Source of the DNA: Halohasta salina | GTDB lineage: Archaea > Halobacteriota > Halobacteria > Halobacteriales > Haloferacaceae | DNA: 64,000 nt | Reading direction: 5' to 3' | Assembly: GCF_024178165.1 (NCBI RefSeq) | Contig: NZ_JAMZIE010000001.1 | Coordinates: 434,001 to 498,000 of the forward strand | Shown here: positions 43,394-51,583 of the stretch, piece after piece | Layout of the letters: each line of letters opens with the position of its first letter | Position numbering within the stretch: position 1 is the stretch's first letter | Translations under genes and position numbers: made by a program | The notes under the pieces: model-generated | Databases searched by the model: none | Told to the model about the DNA's origin: nothing | The model's input: only the letters and a program-made list of their open reading frames with translations

Positions 43394-44500
43394 ATGGTTG
43401 ATCCGTTGCTTATCGGCGGCATGCTCATCGCGGCGTTTGCCGGTGGGGTGATCGGAGCCGCGATCGGCGCGCTCCCGGCGTTCATCTTCACCGGAATCAT
43501 GGTCATCGCCGGCGAGGCCGCCAGAGTCGCTGGCATCGTTTCGCTCCCCGAGGGTGCGGGACTCGGGACGATGGGGATCACCGGACAGGTCGCCTTCGGA
43601 GCGTTTTTCGGCCCCCATATCGCCTTCGCCGGCGGCGCGGCCGCGAGTGCTTACGCCGCCAAACAGGGGTACATGGAGTCGGGGTTCGGCGGCGGATGGG
43701 GGTACCACGACGCCAAGAACATCCTGATCGCCTTCGGCGCGCGGACCGATGTCTTGGTCGTCGGTGGCCTGTTCGGCGTGCTCGGCTACGTCGTGTTCTA
43801 CCTGTCGAGTACCGTCGCCGCGCCGTGGGATCCGATCGCCATGGGGGTCGTCCTCTCGGCGCTCGCCCACCGGCTCGTCTTTGGCTACGATGCCATCGGT
43901 ACCGCCCGTGGCGACGGCCTCCTCGACCTCTCGCCGTTCGACCGCGACGAAATGTACGCGACTGATGGGACGGGCGGCGAGCCAGCCGAGCGACTGGCCG
44001 TCGAGCCGTGGCTGCCGTGGTTCCGGAGTTGGGGCGGCGTCGGGCTCGTCGGAGTCGCCTTCGGGATCCTCGGCGGCTTTACCTTCTGGGCGACCGGCAG
44101 CCCCTACCTCGCTTTCGGGATCAGTGCTGCCAGCCTCCTGTTTTTGAACCTCGGTATCGAGGAGGACTTCGGCGCGTTCCAGCTCAAGATCCCGGTCACC
44201 CATCACATCACGCTCCCGGCGTCGACCGCGCCGATGGCCTCCATCGGGATCGGGCTCGCGGAGGCCGACCCCGCCGTCGTCCAGGCGGAGTTACTGCTGC
44301 TCGAAGCGGTCGTCTTGGGAGCGATTTTCGGCTTGCTGGGCGCGCTGTTGGGCGAACTCGCCGAGCGGATCTTCTACGCCCATGGCGACACCCACTGGGA
44401 TCCGCCCGCCACGAGCATTGTCGCTACGACGTTCCTGATCGCCCTGTTGGCTATCGTCGGTGTGTTCCCGACTGCGGGGTGGGTGCCGGTTCCGATCTGA
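43394..44500 (+). CDS. Polytopic membrane protein, function unknown
   Basis: A 368-residue protein with about nine predicted membrane helices. The N-terminal helices are glycine- and alanine-rich (IGGMLIAAFAGGVIGAAIG). A distinctive loop ALRHRLVFGYD and a conserved-looking segment GIEEDFGAFQLKIPVTHHITLPAS (about residue 252) suggest a defined site rather than a plain anchor. I do not recognise the family; a transporter is likely. It converges with the redoxin gene. Confidence 0.7.
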   Translation: MVDPLLIGGMLIAAFAGGVIGAAIGALPAFIFTGIMVIAGEAARVAGIVSLPEGAGLGTMGITGQVAFGAFFGPHIAFAGGAAASAYAAKQGYMESGFGGGWGYHDAKNILIAFGARTDVLVVGGLFGVLGYVVFYLSSTVAAPWDPIAMGVVLSALAHRLVFGYDAIGTARGDGLLDLSPFDRDEMYATDGTGGEPAERLAVEPWLPWFRSWGGVGLVGVAFGILGGFTFWATGSPYLAFGISAASLLFLNLGIEEDFGAFQLKIPVTHHITLPASTAPMASIGIGLAEADPAVVQAELLLLEAVVLGAIFGLLGALLGELAERIFYAHGDTHWDPPATSIVATTFLIALLAIVGVFPTAGWVPVPI

Positions 44501-44501
44501 G

Positions 44502-45017
44502 TTAGAGCGACTCGACTGCCTCGGCGACCTCGTCGTAGTCGGGGAAGTCGGGCCACTCCGCGGCGACCCACGCATACTGGACGGTGAGGTCGCCGTCGAC
44601 GAGGAACACCGCGGGTCGGGCTTCGCTGATCCCCGCCATCCCGTCGAGGTCATTGACGATATCGTAGGCCTCGGCGACGCCGTTCTGGGGGTCACTGAAC
44701 AGGGGATAGTCCATCTCGCGGTCGTCGATCAGCGTCATATGCTCGTACGGCGTCGAGATCGAGCAGCCGACGACCTGTACGTCGTGGTGCTCCTCGAAGG
44801 CCCGTTCGGTGAGTTCGTTCCACGCGTAGGTCGCCGGGAACGAGCCGTCCATCGAATGGAAGACGAGCAACACCGGACTCTCGGCGGCGAGTTCCGAGAG
44901 GCTCGCGTCCTCCCAGTGTTCGCTCGTCACCAGCGGGCGGGTGAAATCGGGGGCCTGCTCGCCCTCGGTCGGGTGGTCGCTCTCGGGGAGGTCGACGACC
45001 TCGAAGCCGAGATCCAT
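44502..45017 (-). CDS. Redoxin domain protein lacking the peroxidatic cysteine
   Basis: A 171-residue thioredoxin-fold protein of the AhpC/TSA (peroxiredoxin) type. The strand-loop LLVFHSMDGSFPATYAWNEL (about residues 50-69) corresponds to the peroxidatic site, where the family has PxxxTxxC; here the cysteine position is Ala. The only Cys is in VVGCSISTP (about residue 86). The fold continues with DYPLFSDPQNGVAEAYDI and AVFLVDGDLTVQYAW. It cannot work as an ordinary peroxiredoxin. The glutaredoxin-like gene upstream shares a base with its start codon, so the pair is made together. Confidence 0.85.
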   Translation of the reverse strand: MDLGFEVVDLPESDHPTEGEQAPDFTRPLVTSEHWEDASLSELAAESPVLLVFHSMDGSFPATYAWNELTERAFEEHHDVQVVGCSISTPYEHMTLIDDREMDYPLFSDPQNGVAEAYDIVNDLDGMAGISEARPAVFLVDGDLTVQYAWVAAEWPDFPDYDEVAEAVESL

Positions 45018-45289
45018 CAGTTCTCACTCCCGTAGGTCGTCTCGAGATACTCGACGATGTTGGCGCTCTCGGACATGGTGACGCCCGTCGTTTCGTCGAC
45101 GATCGCCGGGACGGTTCGGGAACCACTAACGCGTTTGACGGCGTTGCGATCCGAGTGCATCGGTTCGACGAACCGCGAGTGGTAGTCGAGATCGTACTCG
45201 TCGAGTTTGCGGACGACGCGCTCACAGAACGGACAGGCTTGGAGCCGATACAGCGTGATCGGCGCAGTCTCGTCAGTTGCTTCGCTCAT
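45017..45289 (-). CDS. Glutaredoxin/GST N-terminal-like thioredoxin-fold protein
   Basis: A 90-residue protein with the thioredoxin fold and a CPFC active site (LYRLQACPFCERVVRKL, about residue 19), a cis-proline segment SGSRTVPAIVD (about 57) and a C-terminal SANIVEYLE that is the GST N-terminal signature. It could reduce disulfides or glutathione-like mixed disulfides; haloarchaea use gamma-glutamylcysteine. Its TGA overlaps the start of the redoxin gene by one base, so the two are coupled and may act as a pair. Confidence 0.85.
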   Translation of the reverse strand: MSEATDETAPITLYRLQACPFCERVVRKLDEYDLDYHSRFVEPMHSDRNAVKRVSGSRTVPAIVDETTGVTMSESANIVEYLETTYGSEN

Positions 45290-45338
45290 GGGGATTGTTC
45301 GGTCGATAGGTAAGTAAGGACTTCGCTGCCCTACGGCG

Positions 45339-45806
45339 TTAGTTGACGTCGACGATCTCGATCTCGAATTCGAGGGTCTCGCCCGCGAGATCGGGGTTGA
45401 AATCCACCCGAACGGTCTCGTCGTCGACGTGGACGATCTCGCCGTGCTGGCCGTTCTGGGCTTCGAGGAACGCTCCCTCTTCGGGTCGCTGGCCGAGCAT
45501 CTCGCTCAGTTCATCGGTGTCGAACTCCTGGACGTGCTCTTCGGTCCACTCGCCGTAGGCCTTTTCAGGTGGGATTTCGATGGTTTCGGTCTCGCCCGTG
45601 TCCATCCCGAGCAGGCCCTCTTCCATCCCTTCGATGACCTGACCCGATCCGACCTCGACGGTCAGCGGCGCGTACTCGCGGTCCGGTTGGGTCTCGACGA
45701 GGCCCGCCTCTTGGGCGACCGATTCGCGGGAAGAATCGAAGACCGTGCCGTCGTCCAGTCGACCTGTGTACTCGAAGGTAACGTCGTCACCTGTTGTGAT
45801 CGCCAT
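45339..45806 (-). CDS. FKBP-type peptidyl-prolyl isomerase (SlyD-like)
   Basis: A 155-residue FKBP-type prolyl isomerase with an inserted-flap (IF) domain, as in SlyD. The FKBP part starts VTFEYTGRLDDGTVFDSS and includes EVGSGQVIEGMEEGLLGM, and the IF domain covers about residues 80-125. The histidine-rich metal tail of bacterial SlyD is absent. It helps folding and prevents aggregation. The ATG at 45806 is the family start; the open frame to 46016 belongs to the divergent region of the FDH operon and is shadow. Confidence 0.92.
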   Translation of the reverse strand: MAITTGDDVTFEYTGRLDDGTVFDSSRESVAQEAGLVETQPDREYAPLTVEVGSGQVIEGMEEGLLGMDTGETETIEIPPEKAYGEWTEEHVQEFDTDELSEMLGQRPEEGAFLEAQNGQHGEIVHVDDETVRVDFNPDLAGETLEFEIEIVDVN

Positions 45807-46002
45807 ACTCGTCTGCCGGGCGACAGGCGGAAAAGCCATTGGATACGGCCACGGGTCGGCGCGGGCTGAGCCACGACCGAGACGGGTGGTCACGATCCAA
45901 CGGATTCCGCGTTCTATGAATTTCACAAAATCATAACTTAGTCCCGCACTGTCCAACTGTTTATAACGATTAAAAGCCATAGTTCTGTAAGATCCACACT
46001 GT

Positions 46003-47511
46003 ATGACATCGATCATACCAAATCAAAAACCAGTCATCCGTGTATCGGAGTCCGGATTCCGTCGGAGCGTTCCGGAACGTGGTGCCGACCAAGGCGTGAC
46101 TGTCACAGCAGTCGGGTCGACGGGCCTCCCGGCGGTCGAGCCACTGGTGACGGTGACGCAGGCGGGCGAGACGGCGTTGTACACCCAGTGTTCGCCCGCC
46201 GATGTCGAGGCGATCATCGACGCACTCGAAGCTGCCGGTGGGGATGTGGATGATGCTGCCGACCGGGCGAAAAAAACGCCGGAGGCTGTCGTCGACCACG
46301 AGCCGACCGCCACTCGACTCCCCACCGCAGGGGTTCCGGGACTCGATACGAGGGCTCGAAGCGTTCTCGGTGGGTGTGGATGGCGTCGACCAACGAACCC
46401 CGCGGACTACGAAGCCGCCGCCGGGTTCGAACCGCCCGATCCGGAGGCGGTCCTCGAACTCGGCGCGTCCCTCCGCGGCCGCGGCTGGGGTGATCTGTGT
46501 CACGACGCGCCGCTCGCCGAGACGTGGGAGACCGTCCGCGGGGCCGCTGGCAGCCCGGTCGTCGTCGTCAACGGCCACGGCACCACCGCCGACACCCTCC
46601 TGTTGGAGAGCGCCCCCTTCGAGGTGCTCGACGGGGCCGTTGCTCTCGCCCGCACAGTTGAGGCCGACAGCGTCATCGTCTATGCGTCTGCGGCGGACGA
46701 CCGCGCCGTCGACACGGTGCGTGAAGCCGCCGCGAACTATCCGGAGCTCCCGGTCGGCGTCGACGTAGTCACCGGCCCCCCGGAGTACCGCGCCGCCGAA
46801 CCGACGATGGCGCTCGAAGCGATCGAGGGCAACCACCGACTGGAGGCTCGGCTCCGCCCGCCAGGGCCCGAGGAAGTCGGCCTTCACGGCCAGCCAACGC
46901 TCATCCACACACCCCGAACCCTCGCGCACCTCGCCGTTGGACTCCGTGAGGGGGAGCTTCCGGGGACCCGGCTGCTGACTGTCACGGGTGATGTCGACGC
47001 CACAGCGACAGTCGAACTGCCCGCGGACGACACCCTCGCGGATGGGCTCGACGCTGTCGACCTGAACGGCCGCTTCAAGGCCGCCCGCGTCGGCGGGCGG
47101 TTCGGCGGGCTGACGAGCGATCTCGATGTGGCCGTCGATCCAGAGTCGTTGGCGGCCGCCGATCTCGGCACCGAGGGGTCGGTTCACGTCCTCGCCGAGG
47201 ACCGGTGTCTCGTCGAGTTCGTCGGCAAAACGGCCACCTTCGCGGCCGAAGAGAACTGTGGACGGTGCGTGCCTTGTCGGGAGGGAACCACACAGCTCGC
47301 GGGGCTCCTCCGAGACATCTACGACGGGAGCTATGCGCCCGAGAAGATCGACGAGTTGGTTCGCGTGATGTCGACATCGAGCATCTGCGAGTTCGGCGTC
47401 CAAGCCGGTCGACCGGTCCGAACCGCACTCAGCGAGTTCGAAGCGGAGTTCGAGGCCCACGCCGACGGCCACTGTCCGGCCGGCAGCTGTCTCGATCCAC
47501 TGGAGGCCTAA
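46003..47511 (+). CDS. NuoF/HoxF-like iron-sulfur subunit, degenerate flavin and NADH site
   Basis: A 502-residue relative of the 51-kDa complex I subunit. The C-terminal 4Fe-4S domain is intact: ENCGRCVPCREGTTQL (about residue 423) and SSICEFG. The rest follows the family layout but key sites are lost: the FMN loop GRGGAGFPTG is GRGWGDLCHD (about 162), NADE(G/M)EPG is VNGHGTTAD, GAYICGEETAL is PPEYRAAEPTMAL, and the N-terminal 2Fe-2S region GCxGxCxxEP is STGLPAVEP. Electrons must therefore reach a non-NAD partner. The gene starts the operon with a TATA element (GTTTATAACG) at about 45959-45968. Confidence 0.85.
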   Translation: MTSIIPNQKPVIRVSESGFRRSVPERGADQGVTVTAVGSTGLPAVEPLVTVTQAGETALYTQCSPADVEAIIDALEAAGGDVDDAADRAKKTPEAVVDHEPTATRLPTAGVPGLDTRARSVLGGCGWRRPTNPADYEAAAGFEPPDPEAVLELGASLRGRGWGDLCHDAPLAETWETVRGAAGSPVVVVNGHGTTADTLLLESAPFEVLDGAVALARTVEADSVIVYASAADDRAVDTVREAAANYPELPVGVDVVTGPPEYRAAEPTMALEAIEGNHRLEARLRPPGPEEVGLHGQPTLIHTPRTLAHLAVGLREGELPGTRLLTVTGDVDATATVELPADDTLADGLDAVDLNGRFKAARVGGRFGGLTSDLDVAVDPESLAAADLGTEGSVHVLAEDRCLVEFVGKTATFAAEENCGRCVPCREGTTQLAGLLRDIYDGSYAPEKIDELVRVMSTSSICEFGVQAGRPVRTALSEFEAEFEAHADGHCPAGSCLDPLEA

Positions 47512-47514
47512 CCC

Positions 47515-48468
47515 ATGAGTTCAGACCAACAACAGGCGGAGATTCCGCCACTGACCGAAGGCATCGCCCCCGGAACAGCAACCGATCCACCAGTCGGGAG
47601 CGAGGCGGCTGCGACAGTGACCGTCGACGGAACCGAAGTCGCTCTCGACGCCGGGTCGACGCTGCTCGACGCACTCGACCGGATCGAGACCGACGACTAC
47701 GTCCCTGCGCTCTGCCACTACGGCCGACAAGAGATCGGTCCCCGAAGCGAGTGTCGCACCTGTATGGTCGACACCGAGGAGTACGGCATCGTCCCGGCCT
47801 GTAGCTTCCCGGCCCGAGACGGGATGACGGTCCGAACCGCCGCCCGCGAGGCCGCGGAGGCACGCGACGTGAACCTCGATCTCGTCCTCTCGGACCACAA
47901 CCTCCGGTGTACGACCTGCGGGAAAAACGGGCGCTGTGAACTGCAGGACGCCTCGATCGAAAACGAGGTCGAAGAACCCCGATACGGCGTCCTCGACGAC
48001 CGCGACGAGTACGAACCGCTCGACGACTCCTCACCCTTCATCCAGATCGACCGCAACAAGTGTATCCTCTGTAACCGGTGTGTCGAGTCCTGCAACGACG
48101 TGCAGGTCGAGGGCGTCCTCCGGATCGAAGGCACCGGGAAGGACACCCGGATCGGCTTCCAGAACGGGGCCGAAACGATGGACGAGTCGACCTGTGTCTC
48201 CTGTGGTCACTGTGTGACCGTCTGTCCGACCGGCGCGCTCGTCGAGAAGGGCATCGAGGACGCCACGACGATCCCGCTTCCCGGATTCACCCAGAAGAAC
48301 AGCATCGGCAAAACCTACGAGCACAGCACACAGGCCAAAGCTCCGATGACACCGAAAAAGCAAGACGAACAGACAGAAACAGTCGACAGCGAGAGCCGAA
48401 CCACGGACAGCGAGACAGTCGACGTGGACGTGTGGGACGACGCCTCCGGTGGGGGTGAGTGGCCATGA
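47515..48468 (+). CDS. NuoG/HoxU-like 2Fe-2S and 4Fe-4S protein
   Basis: A 317-residue electron-transfer protein resembling the N-terminal module of NuoG and HoxU. After a 35-residue lead it has a 2Fe-2S site LCHYGRQEIGPRSECRTCM with a later PAC (residues about 64-98), a HxxxCxxC...C site in DHNLRCTTCGKNGRCELQ (about residue 127), and two ferredoxin clusters CILCNRCVESCNDV and CVSCGHCVTVCPTGAL. The C-terminal tail of about 55 residues is polar. The stop overlaps the start of the molybdoenzyme gene by four bases (ATGA), so the two are translated together. Confidence 0.92.
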   Translation: MSSDQQQAEIPPLTEGIAPGTATDPPVGSEAAATVTVDGTEVALDAGSTLLDALDRIETDDYVPALCHYGRQEIGPRSECRTCMVDTEEYGIVPACSFPARDGMTVRTAAREAAEARDVNLDLVLSDHNLRCTTCGKNGRCELQDASIENEVEEPRYGVLDDRDEYEPLDDSSPFIQIDRNKCILCNRCVESCNDVQVEGVLRIEGTGKDTRIGFQNGAETMDESTCVSCGHCVTVCPTGALVEKGIEDATTIPLPGFTQKNSIGKTYEHSTQAKAPMTPKKQDEQTETVDSESRTTDSETVDVDVWDDASGGGEWP

Positions 48469-50825
48469 CCGACCGCGAGTCGACCGACGACCAGCTGGAC
48501 GGCGTCGCGGGCTACATGCAGCGGGCCAAACAGCAGGCCCTCAAAAACGTCGAACAGGTCTCGGAGGGCGTGGCCGCCGACACGCTCTCGGAGGGCAAAC
48601 TGTTCGAGATCGCCCAGTCGATCGGCGACAAGCGCCTCGAAGAGTTGACCGTCCAGGACACGACCTGCGGCTACTGTGCGGTCGGCTGCCGGTTCGACCT
48701 CTACTCCGACGGCGAGGAGATCCTCGCGGCCCGACCGACCGCCGAAGAGGACGCCCCGGTCAACGGGATTTCGACCTGCGTCAAGGGGAAGTTCGGCTAC
48801 GACTTCGTCAACTCCGACGACCGACTGACCAGCCCGCTGGTCCGCGACGAGAACGGCGAGTTCCGCGAAGCGACGTGGAACGAAGCGTACTCACGCGTCG
48901 TTGAGGGGCTCGAAGCCGTCCGCGAGGACCACGGTGCCGACGCCCTCTCGCTAATCGCCTCCTCGAAGGCAACGAACGAAGAGAACTACCTGATGGGCAA
49001 GTTCGCCCGGCAAGTGCTGGGCACCAACAGCGTCGACAACTGCAACCGGCTCTGTCACTCCTCTACGGTTGCCGGCCTCGCCCAATCGTACGGCTACGGC
49101 GCAGCGTCGATCAGCACCGGGGATCTCGAAATAGCGGACTGCATCCTCCTGACGGGGTCGAACACGACCGAAGCCCACCCGGTGCTGGCCACACGTATCA
49201 AACAGAACGTCCGCGAGGGGGCCGATCTGCTGGTCTTCGACCCACGAGAGGTCCAGATCGCCGAGTATGCGACCCAGTACAGTCAGATCAATCCGGGATA
49301 CGACGCGGTCTGGATCAACGGGCTCATCCGCCACATCATCAACAACGACCTCTACGACGAGGAGTTCGTCAGCCAGCGGGTCACTGGCTACGAGCCCGAA
49401 ACGGCCCCCGACCACGACGCGGCCGACGACCGCGAGGAGCGCGTCGACAAGCGGGAGACCGGATTTGAGGCCGTCAGGGAGTCGGTCCAGGAGTTCACGC
49501 CCGAAGTCGTCGAGGAAGTCACGGGCGTCCCCCATGAGGAGATCGTCTCGGCGGCCGAGACGATTGTGGCGGCCGATGCCTGCGTCTTCGGCTGGACGCT
49601 CGGGCTGACCGAACACTCCCACGGCACCGAAAACGTGCTGGCGATGGCGAACCTCGCGGCGATCACCGGCAATCTCGGCAAGCCCGGCGCGGGCGTCTCG
49701 CCGTTCCGCGGCCAGAACAACGTCCAGGGTGGCGGCGGCGACATGGGGCCGCTGCCCGACAACTTCCCGGGATACCAGGACATCGCCGATGACGAACTCC
49801 GAGCGAAATTCGAAGACGCCTGGGACTGCGAGATCTCCCCTGAGTACGGCTACTACACGACCCAGATGTTCCTCGCAGCCGACCGGGGCGACATCCGCGG
49901 GATGTACATCATCGGCGAGAACGCGGCGCTGTCGGAACCCGGCGTTAATCACGCCGAGCGGGTGCTGGCAGATCTGGATTTCCTCGTCGTCCAGGACCTC
50001 TTCGTCAACGAGACGGCCCAGTATGCCGATGTCGTCCTGCCGGCGTGCAGTTTCGTCGAGAAGACGGGGACGTTCACCAACACCGACCGCACCGTCCAGA
50101 TGGTCAAGCAGGTCATGGAGCCGAAAGGCGATTCGCGGCCCGATTGGGAGATCCTCCAGGACCTCGCCAACAGAATGGACTGGAACTGGGACTACGAGTC
50201 GACGGCCGAAGTCATGGAGGAAGTGAACTCGGTGACGCCGATCTACGGCGGGATGACCCACGAGCGGATCGAGGCCGAAGGCGGCCTCCAGTGGCCCTGC
50301 TGGGACGACGACCACCCCGGCACCAAACGCCTCTACGAGGACGAGTTCAACACGGACAACGGGAAGGCGAACCTCCAGGCGGTCGGCTACAGCGAACCCG
50401 CCGAGACACCCACCGAGGAGTACCCGCTGTCGCTGACGACGGGCCGGGTGCTCTACCAGTACCACACGGGGACGATGACCCACCGCGAGGCGGGGATCAT
50501 GCAGTACACGCCCAGTGACTTCGTCGAGATCCATCCCGAGACGGCCGCCGAGTTCGACATCGAGGACGGCGACCGAGTCAGCGTGGAATCGCGCCGCGGC
50601 GAGATCGTCGTCCCAGCGCAGGTGACGGATCGGATCGGCACCGAGACGGTCTTCATCCCGATCCACTTCGCCGAGAGCGCGGTCAACCGGCTGACCGACG
50701 AGGAGCATCTCGACCCCATCGCGGCGACCCCGGAGTACAAGATGACGGCCGTGCGCATCAGCCCGGTCGACGGCCCGGCCGAATCGATCGATGCTGCCGA
50801 CCTCGAAGCCGCGGGGGATGACTGA
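48465..50825 (+). CDS. fdhF: Formate dehydrogenase-type molybdopterin oxidoreductase, alpha subunit
   Basis: A 786-residue molybdopterin-guanine-dinucleotide enzyme of the FDH/FdhF type. The N-terminal 4Fe-4S domain has TTCGYCAVGCRF (about residue 64) and the later STCVKGKFG; the catalytic Mo ligand is Cys in CNRLCHSSTVAGL (about residue 193), and the Cys-His pair is typical of formate dehydrogenases, where Sec or Cys is used. The C-terminal dinucleotide-binding domain begins YPLSLTTGRVLYQYHTG (about 650). It should oxidise formate or a related substrate. The gene starts four bases inside the iron-sulfur subunit gene. Confidence 0.93.
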   Translation: MTDRESTDDQLDGVAGYMQRAKQQALKNVEQVSEGVAADTLSEGKLFEIAQSIGDKRLEELTVQDTTCGYCAVGCRFDLYSDGEEILAARPTAEEDAPVNGISTCVKGKFGYDFVNSDDRLTSPLVRDENGEFREATWNEAYSRVVEGLEAVREDHGADALSLIASSKATNEENYLMGKFARQVLGTNSVDNCNRLCHSSTVAGLAQSYGYGAASISTGDLEIADCILLTGSNTTEAHPVLATRIKQNVREGADLLVFDPREVQIAEYATQYSQINPGYDAVWINGLIRHIINNDLYDEEFVSQRVTGYEPETAPDHDAADDREERVDKRETGFEAVRESVQEFTPEVVEEVTGVPHEEIVSAAETIVAADACVFGWTLGLTEHSHGTENVLAMANLAAITGNLGKPGAGVSPFRGQNNVQGGGGDMGPLPDNFPGYQDIADDELRAKFEDAWDCEISPEYGYYTTQMFLAADRGDIRGMYIIGENAALSEPGVNHAERVLADLDFLVVQDLFVNETAQYADVVLPACSFVEKTGTFTNTDRTVQMVKQVMEPKGDSRPDWEILQDLANRMDWNWDYESTAEVMEEVNSVTPIYGGMTHERIEAEGGLQWPCWDDDHPGTKRLYEDEFNTDNGKANLQAVGYSEPAETPTEEYPLSLTTGRVLYQYHTGTMTHREAGIMQYTPSDFVEIHPETAAEFDIEDGDRVSVESRRGEIVVPAQVTDRIGTETVFIPIHFAESAVNRLTDEEHLDPIAATPEYKMTAVRISPVDGPAESIDAADLEAAGDD

Positions 50826-50827
50826 CC

Positions 50828-51583
50828 ATGGCCGAACCAACAGAGTCCGTCCCCGAGACAGCCACCAACCGCGCACGGAAGAACGGCGCTGACGGCGAGG
50901 GCGATGGACAGGCCGCAGTCGACGACGCACTGTCGGCGAACGCCGAGCGGCTCGCAGCCCTCATACACAGCAGCGACGAGGTCGAAGACGCGCTCGAAAC
51001 CGCGATCCTCGTGATCGCCAGCGCCGACGAAGAGGAACTCGACGAGATAACCGACTCGGCAGCGAACCTCGTCACCGCCGCCGACGGGCTCTCGACCGAC
51101 GGCGCGGCCATGCTGGCGACCGAGCTCGGCGAGAACGCCGACGAACTCTCGGCGTCACTCGATACGGTTGTCACCCTCCAGCAGGACGGCCATCTTGACG
51201 ACCTCGTCACCCTCGCTACGGCGTTCACCGACTCGTTGTCGGCCGACGAGATCGACCGACTGTCGACCGTGCTCGCCGAGCGCGGGCCGGAACTCGTCGC
51301 GGCTCTCGAAGCCGTCACTGAACTCCAGAAAAACGGTGAACTCGACGCGCTGCTCGAGACCGCAGTGACGCTCTCGGCGCTCGATGTCGACAGGGAGGCC
51401 GTACGAGGGCTGAACGACGTGCTCGGGGCGGTCGGCGAGGCCCGACGCGAGGCGGAGCCAGTCAGTCTTCAGGCGAGGCTCCGACAGCTCACGGGTCGGG
51501 ACGTGCGAGCCAGCCTCGGCTATCTCCTTGCAGTGCTACACGCACTGGGTCGTCGGCTCAGGGGCCGCCAAACGATCCCGTGA
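50828..51583 (+). CDS. DUF1641 protein, FDH-associated
   Basis: A 251-residue protein that is soluble, acidic and almost entirely helical (repeated segments such as LDTVVTLQQDGHLDDLVTLA and LEAVTELQKNGELDALLETA). It matches DUF1641, a family found next to FdhF-type dehydrogenases, for example the Bacillus subtilis YrhD/YjgD neighbours. An assembly or membrane-association role has been suggested but is not proven. It starts two bases after the fdhF stop, and its own stop overlaps the next gene (GTGA), so it is translated with both molybdoenzymes. Confidence 0.85.
   Translation: MAEPTESVPETATNRARKNGADGEGDGQAAVDDALSANAERLAALIHSSDEVEDALETAILVIASADEEELDEITDSAANLVTAADGLSTDGAAMLATELGENADELSASLDTVVTLQQDGHLDDLVTLATAFTDSLSADEIDRLSTVLAERGPELVAALEAVTELQKNGELDALLETAVTLSALDVDREAVRGLNDVLGAVGEARREAEPVSLQARLRQLTGRDVRASLGYLLAVLHALGRRLRGRQTIP

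Noticed and set aside
48951-50930. 659-codon minus-strand ORF over fdhF
   Set aside because: Antisense to a gene with complete molybdoenzyme motifs; no recognisable protein features.
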